This document shows positions 43,187 to 51,812 of a DNA stretch of 64,000 bases, one piece after another (positions within the stretch are counted from its first letter, which is position 1; each line of letters starts with the position of its first letter). The translations under genes and the position numbers were made by a program. The stretch is from Bacteroidota bacterium. GTDB lineage: Bacteria > Bacteroidota > Bacteroidia > NS11-12g > UBA955. The DNA is taken from NCBI GenBank assembly GCA_018333525.1, contig JAGXTF010000118.1, positions 124,001 to 188,000 on the forward strand, given 5' to 3'. The notes below the pieces were generated by a model. It had not been told where the DNA came from, did not search any database, and saw only the letters and a program-made list of their open reading frames with translations.

Positions 43187-43825
43187 TTATAAATCCAGAA
43201 TTTCGATGTGGTAACGGTGTAACACAATCTTCCCATCATCGGCCAGTTTTTTCAGCAATCGGGAAATCACCTCCCGGGATGAATTGAGTTCATTGGCAAT
43301 TTCCTGATGGGTAATTTTCAAGTCCCGTGTACCCATATTCTCGCTATGCCTCTTGAGATAAAATTCCAGTCGCTCGTCCATATTCCTGAATGCCACATGA
43401 TCCAGTGTTTGAAGCAATTCCATATAACGTTCGCGGTAATTATCCAGAACAAAATTGTTCCAGCTTTTAAATCGCGAAAACCATTGGTCCACTTCGCTCA
43501 CGGGCAATACTATAAGTTGGGTTGCCTGTACAGCGCGGGCGACAACCGGACTACTTTGCTGGCGCACGGCACAATTGATGGTGAGCGCGCAGGCTTGTCC
43601 GCTATGGAGGTAATACATAAAAAACTCATTGCCTTCATTGTCTTCCCGATATATTTTAACCAATCCGCTGTAGACCAATAATGTGGAATTCATAAATTGA
43701 CCGGTGCGTACGAGCACTTCACCTTCTTCCACTTGACGCAGGGTTCCGGCTTTTTGAATTTCGGTTACGAGCAATGGCTCGAGATTGGGGAAAGTATGTA
43801 CAATATCTAATGCCGGATCGAGCAT
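43187..43825 (-). CDS. Crp/Fnr-family transcriptional regulator with a paired-cysteine loop
   Basis: 212 residues. Cyclic-nucleotide-binding-like beta-roll ~15-125, and a Crp-type winged helix ~150-212 ('LKITHQEIANELNSSREVISRLLKKL'). The beta-roll holds 'GQACALTINCAV', with two Cys five residues apart, where cAMP-type regulators have no such pair. I recall similar Cys motifs in Bacteroidota Crp-like regulators linked to sulfur-handling genes, so thiol/persulfide or redox sensing is plausible but unproven. Co-transcribed 6 bases after the Usp gene. Confidence 0.88.
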   Translation of the reverse strand: MLDPALDIVHTFPNLEPLLVTEIQKAGTLRQVEEGEVLVRTGQFMNSTLLVYSGLVKIYREDNEGNEFFMYYLHSGQACALTINCAVRQQSSPVVARAVQATQLIVLPVSEVDQWFSRFKSWNNFVLDNYRERYMELLQTLDHVAFRNMDERLEFYLKRHSENMGTRDLKITHQEIANELNSSREVISRLLKKLADDGKIVLHRYHIEILDL

Positions 43826-43831
43826 GGATTT

Positions 43832-44620
43832 TTATTCGTTGCAGCACAAAATGGGAATGCCGAACTCATTGGTAAGCAAGGTTTCCAGATCTGCTTTACC
43901 AAATGAAATATCTGCCGGAGCAATTTCTGAAAGTGAACTGATAACTCCGATATGGTTTTCGGACGCATATTTTAATTGCTGTCTGCTATTTCCCACGCTC
44001 ATAACCGTTGCATCTTCCATCACATAAGTATAGGGAATATTTTCTTGGTTAAAATAATCTCTTGCATTGCGTGTATTTTCCAGTTGAATTTCATCCATAT
44101 CGGGTGTTTTGTCAATTTCATACTGAATAATTTGGGAGTGGAAAATTTTAGCGGCTTTTGCAGATTGTTCCATCTGTGTGCGATAACCGGGATGGGCGCT
44201 AACAGGTAGCATCAAATATTTCCATCCATGTTCAGAAGGCACCGTATTTTCCTGAACAACGAGGCAGGGAAATGGGATGGATTGAACCAATTTTAAAATA
44301 TGTGCCCCAAACAAATGCTGTTTAATTCCTTTGATTCCATGCGTTCCAACGACCACCAGATCCGGTGATAATTTTCGCATCAGGTGGGAAGAAACCTCCA
44401 GTAAATCACCAGTTCCTACAACTGCTTTGAATTCGGGCATTCCGGAAACAGTATTGGTAAACTGTTCTATTTCGTATTCCATTTTGGTGATATCGCCGGT
44501 TTCGGCCATAATATAGGCTACACACAACTCGGCACCGGTAGCTTTGGCAATAATTGCCGATTGTTTCAGAGCAATTTTGCATCCCTCTGTGAAATCAATA
44601 AATGCAACAATTTTATTCAT
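43832..44620 (-). CDS. Universal stress protein with two UspA domains
   Basis: 262 residues forming tandem UspA folds (~1-140, ~145-262). The first shows 'VVGTHGIKGIKQHLFGAHILKLVQSIPFPCLVV', the typical ATP-loop region. Probably a stress-linked nucleotide-binding protein. First in the usp-crp operon, promoter at 44638-44645. Confidence 0.87.
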   Translation of the reverse strand: MNKIVAFIDFTEGCKIALKQSAIIAKATGAELCVAYIMAETGDITKMEYEIEQFTNTVSGMPEFKAVVGTGDLLEVSSHLMRKLSPDLVVVGTHGIKGIKQHLFGAHILKLVQSIPFPCLVVQENTVPSEHGWKYLMLPVSAHPGYRTQMEQSAKAAKIFHSQIIQYEIDKTPDMDEIQLENTRNARDYFNQENIPYTYVMEDATVMSVGNSRQQLKYASENHIGVISSLSEIAPADISFGKADLETLLTNEFGIPILCCNE

Positions 44621-44637
44621 CTTGTGCTTGGGTGAAC

Positions 44638-44645
44638 AAAGCTAA
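44638..44645 (-). promoter_or_regulatory. Promoter -7 box (TAGCTTTG) for the usp-crp operon
   Basis: Perfect TAnnTTTG on the minus strand, 17 bases before the start at 44620. Confidence 0.6.
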
Positions 44646-44662
44646 TATTTTTAAGAGCCAAC

Positions 44663-45334
44663 TCAAAACATATATCTAAAACCCAGGCCTAGTATAAGCA
44701 TATGTGAATTGTCACTGGTTGGGAAAGTGAATATTGGCCGAGTTCCAAGGTGCAGGCTGCCATAAACAAATAACCGCTGATGGTAAATATTTCGTCCGAC
44801 ATCAAATGCGAGACGGAAATCTACAGAATTGGTGCGCAGTTTGCCATTTTCAATTATATGTACTTTTTCGGCAAAGGCAGGTGACTTCACTTTTTGATAT
44901 AAGGATACCGGTATTTGCAGCCCCACACGTAAAAACCAGTTTGCACCGGGTTTGAGATCAAAGCCAATTTTTGGTTGCACACTTATGGTTGGAATTCTGG
45001 TTGGCTTATAAGACCGGCTCACACTATCAAAAAATCTGGGGTCCACAGCATAGTCATGAAAACCCAGACCTATTGCTGCAAAAAGTCTTAACACCTTTTG
45101 GTTTCTGAATAAAATACCAAAATCTGATTGCCAGGTAAAGTTTCCATAATAAAAAGAATCGCCAAAATTGTTGTTTTTGCCCTGGGTCTGAAAATCGGCT
45201 GAGACATAATATTTCCTATTTTTTGTGGTATCAGTATTGGAGTAAGCAACGGAATTATGGATGAAAAAAAAAGAAAATAAAATGCAGAATATGACTGATT
45301 TTGTATTGCCAAAAAAATGATTCAAAAGGAGCAT
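44663..45334 (-). CDS. Small outer-membrane beta-barrel-like protein
   Basis: 223 residues. An N-terminal signal ends near residue 30 ('SVIFCILFSFFFIHNSVAYS'). The remainder alternates hydrophobic and polar residues with Tyr/Phe girdles ('WQSDFGILFR', 'LFVYGSLHLG') and ends in Phe, typical of small outer-membrane barrels. No specific family recognised. Confidence 0.65.
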   Translation of the reverse strand: MLLLNHFFGNTKSVIFCILFSFFFIHNSVAYSNTDTTKNRKYYVSADFQTQGKNNNFGDSFYYGNFTWQSDFGILFRNQKVLRLFAAIGLGFHDYAVDPRFFDSVSRSYKPTRIPTISVQPKIGFDLKPGANWFLRVGLQIPVSLYQKVKSPAFAEKVHIIENGKLRTNSVDFRLAFDVGRNIYHQRLFVYGSLHLGTRPIFTFPTSDNSHMLILGLGFRYMF

Positions 45335-45355
45335 AAATATACGAGCAAATTAATT

Positions 45356-45363
45356 TAAATTTG
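45356..45363 (+). promoter_or_regulatory. Promoter -7 box (TAAATTTG) for uvrB
   Basis: Perfect box only 5 bases before the proposed CTG start at 45369. Transcription starting 6-7 bases after the box would begin at or inside the start codon, so the mRNA would be leaderless. Confidence 0.6.
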
Positions 45364-45368
45364 TAATT

Positions 45369-47402
45369 CTGCCAAAGTTTAAAATTATATCACCATTCAA
45401 ACCCACCGGAGATCAGCCCGACGCAATAAGACAGCTGGTGGAAGGAATTGAAAACCATACGCGCTCACAAACCCTGTTGGGTGTTACCGGTTCCGGTAAA
45501 ACATTTACAGTTGCCAACGTAATTGAAAAAACCCAGAGACCTACATTGGTGCTTTCCCATAACAAAACACTGGTGGCACAATTGTATGGAGAATTCAGGC
45601 AATTTTTTCCGGAAAATGCAGTGGAATATTTTGTGAGTTATTACGATTATTACCAGCCTGAAGCCTATATTCCCAGCTCGAATACATACATTGAAAAAGA
45701 TTTGAATATCAATGATGAGATTGAAAAATTCAGATTGAAAACCATATCCTCTTTGTTGAGCGGAAGGAGGGACGTGATTGTGGTGGCTAGTGTAAGTTGT
45801 ATTTATGGTGCAGGAAATCCCAGCGATTTTGAAAATACCATTATTCGTGTTTCCGTAAAACAAAGTATCACCAGAAATACCCTGTTGTATAAATTGGTGG
45901 AGAGCTTGTACAGCAGAACCACCCTGGATTTCAAGCGAGGTACTTTTCGCGTAAAAGGGGAAACTGTAGATGTGAATCTGGCATATAATGATTTTGCATA
46001 TCGCATCATTTTTTTTGGAAATGAAATTGAAGAAATTTACAGTTTTGATCCGGTTACCGGCAATAAAATAGAAGGGTTGGAGGATATTGCAATTTATCCG
46101 GCCAATATTTACGTATCACCGCGAGACCGGTTGCAGGGTGTGATTCATGAGATACAGGACGACATGGTGGAACAGGTGGAATTTTTTAAAAAGAACCAGA
46201 GATTTTTGGAAGCAAAACGACTGGAAGAAAGGGTGACTTTCGATTTGGAAATGATGCGAGAACTTGGTTATTGCAGTGGTATTGAAAATTACAGCCGTTA
46301 TTTTGATCGCAGGCAACCGGGTACGCGTCCTTTCTGTTTGCTCGATTATTTCCCCAAAGATTTTTTACTGGTGGTGGATGAAAGCCACGTAACGGTTCCG
46401 CAATTGCGGGCCATGTATGGTGGTGACAGAAGCAGAAAAGTTAATCTGGTGGAATATGGATTTCGATTGCCCGCTGCGTTGGATAACCGGCCATTGCAAT
46501 TCGAAGAATTTTATAATGTGGTAAATCAGATTATTTATGTGAGCGCAACACCATCCGACTTCGAAATTCGCGAAAGTGAAGGGGTGGTAGTGGAACAATT
46601 GGTGCGCCCAACAGGATTGCTGGATCCGGAAATTGAAATTAGACCATGCGGAAATCAGGTGGATGATTTGATAGGAGAAATTGATGAGCGTGTAAAAATT
46701 GGCGATCGTGTTTTGGTAACTACTTTAACCAAAAGGATGGCGGAAGAACTCACCAAATATTTATTGCGATTGGGAGTAAAAGTGAGTTATATACACAGTG
46801 AAGTGAAAACGCTCGATCGCGTGGAAATATTGCGCAACCTGCGTTTGGGGACCATTGATGTGTTGATTGGTGTAAATTTATTGCGGGAAGGATTGGATTT
46901 ACCCGAGGTGAGTTTGGTAGCCATTTTGGATGCAGATAAAGAGGGCTTTTTACGCAGTCAGACATCTTTGGTTCAAACTATTGGAAGGGCAGCCAGAAAT
47001 GTTCGCGGCCGCGTAATTATGTACGCAGACCGCATTACAGAAAGTATGCGAAAAACCATTGAGGAAACAGACCGCCGCAGGGAAAAGCAGGTAGAATACA
47101 ATACGGAACATGGTATTATTCCGCTAACCGTAAAGAAAAGCAAAGAAGAAATTTATCGCGCTACCAGTATAGCAGATGCGAAGAAGGGAGATGAATATGC
47201 TGTAGCTTATGTAGAAGCTGAAGAATTTTCACTGGCTGCAGATCCTATTACCCAGTACATGGATAAAACGTCTTTACAAAAAGCGATTGTACAAACCGAA
47301 AAAGAAATGTACCGCGCTGCGAAAGAAATGGAATACATGGAGGCAGCGAGGTTGCGGGATGATCTGGAAGTGTTGCGCAAAAAGTTGGCGGATTTGGGGT
47401 AG
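45369..47402 (+). CDS. uvrB: Excinuclease ABC subunit B, non-canonical start
   Basis: 677 residues if read from CTG at 45369. Residues ~1-25 contain 'FKIISPFKPTGDQPDAI', the adenine-binding start all UvrB proteins need; then Walker A 'GVTGSGKTFT', 'DYYQPEAYIP', the helicase motif 'DESHVTVPQL', 'DLPEVSLVAILDADKEGF' and a C-terminal UVR motif ('EMEYMEAARLRDDLEVL'). It loads onto damaged DNA with UvrA and positions UvrC. The first GTG (45438) would remove the N-terminal motif. There is an in-frame stop upstream, and the only codons in between that might start are CTG (45369) or ATT (45366). Confidence 0.93.
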   Translation: MPKFKIISPFKPTGDQPDAIRQLVEGIENHTRSQTLLGVTGSGKTFTVANVIEKTQRPTLVLSHNKTLVAQLYGEFRQFFPENAVEYFVSYYDYYQPEAYIPSSNTYIEKDLNINDEIEKFRLKTISSLLSGRRDVIVVASVSCIYGAGNPSDFENTIIRVSVKQSITRNTLLYKLVESLYSRTTLDFKRGTFRVKGETVDVNLAYNDFAYRIIFFGNEIEEIYSFDPVTGNKIEGLEDIAIYPANIYVSPRDRLQGVIHEIQDDMVEQVEFFKKNQRFLEAKRLEERVTFDLEMMRELGYCSGIENYSRYFDRRQPGTRPFCLLDYFPKDFLLVVDESHVTVPQLRAMYGGDRSRKVNLVEYGFRLPAALDNRPLQFEEFYNVVNQIIYVSATPSDFEIRESEGVVVEQLVRPTGLLDPEIEIRPCGNQVDDLIGEIDERVKIGDRVLVTTLTKRMAEELTKYLLRLGVKVSYIHSEVKTLDRVEILRNLRLGTIDVLIGVNLLREGLDLPEVSLVAILDADKEGFLRSQTSLVQTIGRAARNVRGRVIMYADRITESMRKTIEETDRRREKQVEYNTEHGIIPLTVKKSKEEIYRATSIADAKKGDEYAVAYVEAEEFSLAADPITQYMDKTSLQKAIVQTEKEMYRAAKEMEYMEAARLRDDLEVLRKKLADLG

Positions 47403-48175
47403 GGTTTTCAATTCGTTTTTTTTGATTCACATGCATTAATGTAATTAAACCTGAAACGGTTGAATATGTATTTTTATATTAGGAATTTTATGGAATGCAA
47501 AAATTATCGTTGATTTATTTATGTTTAATACGGTGAATTTATTCAACCCCTTCGGGGTTGGTCTACCGCCCCTTCGGGGCTATTGAAGTTGAATCCCTTC
47601 GGGATTCTTAGGAACGTTTATTTGCAAAAGGGGAATCCCGAAGGGATTCAACATCCATAGAAAATGTGCATTTATGTAACCAACCCTGCAGGGGTTGAAT
47701 ATGGATTTTTGAATTTGATTTATTACGGGAAAGCGAAAAATTTTGTTAATATTATTTATCATAAAAATGGTCTATTTATTCAACCCCTTCGAGGTTGGAT
47801 TATCGCCCCTTCGGGGCTATTGAAGTTGAATCCCTTCGGGATTCTGAGGTACGTTTATTTGCAAAAGGGGAATCCCGAAGGGATTCAACATCCATAGAAA
47901 ACGTGAATTTATGCAACCGACCCTGCAGGGGTTGAATATGGAATTTTGAATTTGAGTTTTTACGGAAATCCAATTATTTCCGATTTCCGGCATTTAAAGG
48001 AAAACCAAAAAAAATTCGATGAAGCCGGAATGCAAACCAAATTATTACCCGCATCCTATTTTATAACAATTCCAACCGTTGCCGTTCTGCAGGTGAGCAA
48101 ATAATAGGGTAAAATGCATTTTCATAAAAAAAACAAGAACAAAAGGATAGAACCCTCTAATTTGCATAATATTAT
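47403..48175. repeat. Palindrome-rich direct duplication between uvrB and a membrane protein
   Basis: Two copies of a ~190-base unit (47540-47730 and 47777-47967, offset 237). Each copy carries five different short palindromes: CAACCCCTTCGGGGTTG, GCCCCTTCGGGGC, GAATCCCTTCGGGATTC, GAATCCCGAAGGGATTC and CAACCCTGCAGGGGTTG (first copy at 47544, 47568, 47591, 47633, 47681). A partial unit end precedes the first copy. No gene and no repeat-spacer regularity like CRISPR. 47968-48175 holds nothing recognised. Confidence 0.88.
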
Positions 48176-48592
48176 TTGACAGACCGCATTAAATACCTCA
48201 TCAGCTCTTTTTTCATCCATTCCATCTGGATTTCGCTGGTATTACTTGTATTGTTTTCAATGCTCGATACAGAAGAATATTCCGGAAAATGGTATGAAAG
48301 TTTACTTATTCATTTTTATCTATGGCCTTTTGTTTTATTCGGAAAATTGGTGGTTGTTCTGGCAGTAAGGCGGGGAGGATGGCAGGCATTGTCACCCGCT
48401 CTCCTGCTATTGAATCAGAGCATTCTTATTTTTGTGTTTTTTATTATTTCCATTCTGGCTTCGTGGAATGCAATGAACTCTGTGATTGCAACGGCAATTT
48501 TTGTTTGTGCCCAAACACCAATGGTTTTGTATTATCATATTTTCCGGAATTGGGCACTCAAAAAAGGGGAAATCAATAGAATAGATAATTAA
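48176..48592 (+). CDS. Small four-helix membrane protein of unknown function
   Basis: 138 residues with a TTG start; no ATG is available, so the start is uncertain. Four hydrophobic segments (~12-30, ~47-66, ~73-95, ~102-122). No motif recognised. Its end overlaps the convergent barrel gene by 20 bases. It might be a real inner-membrane protein of a family I do not know. Confidence 0.5.
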   Translation: MTDRIKYLISSFFIHSIWISLVLLVLFSMLDTEEYSGKWYESLLIHFYLWPFVLFGKLVVVLAVRRGGWQALSPALLLLNQSILIFVFFIISILASWNAMNSVIATAIFVCAQTPMVLYYHIFRNWALKKGEINRIDN

Positions 48593-49976
48593 AGCTAAAA
48601 CTAAAATTCTCGTTGAAATCGTGGTCGGAATTCCAATTGTTTTTCATGATATCTCTGTGATACGAAGTGGATAAACTTCCACGTAAAGCGAGATTCATAC
48701 TGGGTGAAAACCAGTGGTAGTATTGTGCCCTGGCTTGCATATTTAAATTTGCATCGATGGAATTGGGATCCACAAAAGAAGCAGCATTCAAACTTCCATC
48801 AATTCCGGTGGATATACTGTTTCTGGAATTTAAAAATCGTTGCCATTCAATACCGGCTTTGATTGCTGCATATGGATTGTGGCCATTGAATTCAGATGTG
48901 CTATATCCTGCAGAATAGGCCTGGCTGTGGTAGTTTTGCATAGCCTGGCCAATATTGAAACCATAATAATAATTCAATTGATTTTTTAATGAGACAGCCT
49001 GATTTACTGTACGCAATATATAAAGTGAAGAAAAGGCATGCAGGTGTTTATTCATGTAACTCAGGTGGTGTACCGAGGTGTCATATTGGTAAATATTATA
49101 GTAATAATAATACGAAGGGTTCAGGTTGATCCCATATTCCAATCGCTTGCCATGATAACGGGTATAATTATTGGCATAGAGGTAATGATCGTATAAAGTG
49201 GTGTAATAAGATGCATCCTTTTTCTTCAGCATGCCTGAATTTTGAAATGCACTGTCTAACATTTCCATTTGCCCGATGGTATTAAAACGAAAATCCATGA
49301 TACGGGTATTTCTGGTTTTAGTTAGTGCCTTGGCAATGGCATGCACATTTTCGTTGTTATAACTGCCTATAATGCCTTTTTTCTGCATGTCTGCGAGCCA
49401 GAACAATGCGAAGGACACATCGGAAACGTACTCCAGCCTTCCACGACCAAAGCCCAGATTCACATTTAAGGAGGTATACGAATTGTCGTAATTGTTGTAT
49501 TTCCAATTGGTGTTTACAGGGGTGTTTTTATCTCTGTTATGTCGGTCATTAATATTGGCTGTGATATCGTAGAAGAGAAATTTATTTGGAACTTTATAAA
49601 TGCGATTTTGAATATTGTAATACAAATATTCGTCGTAATTTTTGGAATTCCCTTCCCAAATTTTTTTATTGGTACTGCCATTAAACCCCAGCATCAGGGA
49701 GGTTGAATATTGGTTTCTATCGGTATTGGAGAGATAATACCGGTTTAACCCAAATGAAAGGTTTGCGTTTTGATTGGTAGTGTATTTTATATCGGATGTA
49801 TTACCGCGATAGTTATGGTCATATCCATAAAAGCCATTGCTTCCGTTTAAACTAAAACCGTAACGCCGATATTGCTGAAACCTGTATTTGTAATTCTGTA
49901 ACAATTCGGTTTCGTTTTGGGCATGCAGCGAGAATGCCATGCAGGCAAGGCCTGCGGTTAATAATGTTTTTTTCAT
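48573..49976 (-). CDS. Outer-membrane beta-barrel-like protein
   Basis: 467 residues. Signal peptide ~1-19 (MKKTLLTAGLACMAFSLHAQ). The rest is very rich in Tyr and Asn, in alternating strands ('YNNYDNSYTSLNVNLGFGRGRLEY', 'NFSFSFNYLFY' at the C-terminus), as in Bacteroidota outer-membrane barrels of about 18-20 strands. No plug or catalytic domain. Monocistronic; function unknown. Confidence 0.65.
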   Translation of the reverse strand: MKKTLLTAGLACMAFSLHAQNETELLQNYKYRFQQYRRYGFSLNGSNGFYGYDHNYRGNTSDIKYTTNQNANLSFGLNRYYLSNTDRNQYSTSLMLGFNGSTNKKIWEGNSKNYDEYLYYNIQNRIYKVPNKFLFYDITANINDRHNRDKNTPVNTNWKYNNYDNSYTSLNVNLGFGRGRLEYVSDVSFALFWLADMQKKGIIGSYNNENVHAIAKALTKTRNTRIMDFRFNTIGQMEMLDSAFQNSGMLKKKDASYYTTLYDHYLYANNYTRYHGKRLEYGINLNPSYYYYYNIYQYDTSVHHLSYMNKHLHAFSSLYILRTVNQAVSLKNQLNYYYGFNIGQAMQNYHSQAYSAGYSTSEFNGHNPYAAIKAGIEWQRFLNSRNSISTGIDGSLNAASFVDPNSIDANLNMQARAQYYHWFSPSMNLALRGSLSTSYHRDIMKNNWNSDHDFNENFSFSFNYLFY

Positions 49977-50100
49977 AAGGAGCAGCGATGGGCAAAGTCC
50001 AACATTAATGCCAAAGGTGAATTTTTACGGTTAATTGTAATAAGTGCATGTGGGCAAGGAAATAATGTTCTGTTTCTATTTTTTGACTTCGCACCCGCCG

Positions 50101-50350
50101 TTTTTGTTTAAGCGTTGGTAGTATGTATGTGTTAAAAGGAAATTTAAATTACAAATATTGCATTCTATGTTTATGGCCTGAACGACATCCATTTGTATGG
50201 CAACTATTCTTATTGTTTGTCATCATTTTTGCCTAGCCTTCGGCGCAAAAATGGACGCCAAACAATTTCATAAAATATTATTATTCCCTGGGCTAAAACC
50301 CCGGGCTAATAATATTTGACCCCTACGGTGTCATGCGTTACATTGAAAAT
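50101..50350. repeat. Nested hairpins and a palindromic dispersed repeat
   Basis: Arms TTGTTTG (50213-50219) / CAAACAA (50259-50265) enclose ATTTTTGC (50225-50232) / GCAAAAAT (50245-50252). Just after, 50270-50322 holds AATATTATTA / TAATAATATT arms around CCCTGGGC...GCCCGGGG. No gene. Confidence 0.65.
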
Positions 50351-50505
50351 TGGTGTTTCAATCCGAGCATATTAATGTGAAAACCGTTACCAATTTAACT
50401 CGCGAAAAAATCTCCGCAACCCGGAACGGCAAATTAGAACAATTGCGTACTAAAATAAGGAATCCATTAGCCTACCCGCAACGGTACATGCAAATGGATG
50501 GCACA

Positions 50506-50860
50506 ATGGAAACAAAGAAAACAAAATACAGAATGGATTCGACGGAGCACGGTGTAATTACCCGGTATAAAATTTATTAGAAAATATATGACCTATATTT
50601 CTACAATCGCTTTGTGTCTATAGTGGTTTTTGGTGCTCTTGAGTTGCGCAATTTGAATAAGAATAGAATCCTAGCGCCCAGAACGCCACCAGTCCGCAAT
50701 GGAACTGGCATGCGGAGGATCACCATGGACACAAAGAATACAAAATACAGAATGGATTCGATGGAGCACGGTGTAATTACCTGGTATAAAATTTAATTAA
50801 AATTATATGACCTATATTTATACAATCGCTTTGTGTTCTTAGTGGTTCTTTGTGCTTTTG
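50506..50860. repeat. Direct duplication of a ~136-base non-coding unit
   Basis: Copy 1 at 50506-50640, copy 2 at 50725-50860 (offset 219). Each opens with 'ACAAAGAAnACAAAATACAG' and ends with 'TTTGTGT..TAGTGG', which are partly complementary. The short reading frames through both copies differ only by amino-acid-changing substitutions, so I regard it as non-coding. Confidence 0.75.
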
Positions 50861-50919
50861 TGTTGAGAAATAGAGAAAGCTTATAAAACTATGGCCAAAA
50901 TATATGCCTGTAGCAGATA

Positions 50920-51810
50920 CTAAGGCAATGTCACTTCTTTCCTGCTCACCGCAGCTACATTGAAAAAACCTCCAACCGCACGTTTTTTCTGTTGGTTGAA
51001 ATTAAAAATATTGCTTCCAATATTGGTTGGTGGTGTTGCAAACAAGCCCCCGTTTTGGTTTTCACTGATAATCAGGTTGAGATAATAATAGGTTTCTAAA
51101 GTAATACTGTGAATTTCTACCCGCACTTTCGTACCGGTTTTTCCCGGATTCCCAAAATCATTAATGGCGCCGTATCGTATGGGCCAAATAAATTCACCGC
51201 CATCCTGGTTATTCGGAGTCTGGGTCATATCGTAGGCTAGATTAATATCGAAAACCCTATTGCGGAAAGTATCATTTACAAATGTTTTTATCCAATATGT
51301 ATTTCCATATCCCTTTAAATCATTTGCTTTTAATTCCACGTAATTTCCTTTTTTGAATCCAACCGTATTTCCGTCTTCAGCGGTGATGTGCAGGCTGTCT
51401 ATAGGAGCTGTGGGCTGCATTCTTGACAAACTGATTAGGGTATCACCACCTTCCACAACTATCAAAACATAATTGTGATCTACTGTAAATGTATCACCAG
51501 TAATTGCATTGGGTTTAAAGATATAATTGCCATTTCCGCTATCGCTGAAATTAAATATTTTCAAACCTCCGTTGGTTGTATCCACTATGGCAACTGTTGC
51601 GCCCTCTACTCCCGGCTCACTGCCGGATTTTGCAAAATATGGAATACTTTTCGTTAAACGAATCACCTGTTTTTCGGGCAAATTATTTACAAATGCATCT
51701 ACTATCAACCGCTCCGGACCTGGATCCACATTTACTTTGATTACATCTTCGCAAGCAGAAAATAAAACAATTGCGAAGAATAGATATGTTATTCTGAATA
51801 AATATTTCAT
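50920..51810 (-). CDS. DUF4249 lipoprotein, partner of a TonB receptor
   Basis: 296 residues from ATG 51810. Lipoprotein signal 'FAIVLFSACEDVIKVNVD' with the lipid Cys near residue 20. DUF4249 proteins occur beside TonB-dependent receptors in Bacteroidota and may be the surface-exposed cap of an uptake pair, like SusD with SusC. It begins 2 bases after the receptor's stop. The substrate is unknown. Confidence 0.85.
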   Translation of the reverse strand: MKYLFRITYLFFAIVLFSACEDVIKVNVDPGPERLIVDAFVNNLPEKQVIRLTKSIPYFAKSGSEPGVEGATVAIVDTTNGGLKIFNFSDSGNGNYIFKPNAITGDTFTVDHNYVLIVVEGGDTLISLSRMQPTAPIDSLHITAEDGNTVGFKKGNYVELKANDLKGYGNTYWIKTFVNDTFRNRVFDINLAYDMTQTPNNQDGGEFIWPIRYGAINDFGNPGKTGTKVRVEIHSITLETYYYLNLIISENQNGGLFATPPTNIGSNIFNFNQQKKRAVGGFFNVAAVSRKEVTLP

Positions 51811-51812
51811 TC

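Noticed and set aside
47540-47967. CRISPR array or attachment site
   Set aside because: Five different palindromes repeated as a block, not one repeat with variable spacers; no integrase or phage gene nearby.
50350-50796. Two small paralogous proteins (76 and 60 residues)
   Set aside because: The shared part differs only by amino-acid-changing substitutions, the frames lie in a duplicated intergenic repeat, and no promoter or start signal supports them.
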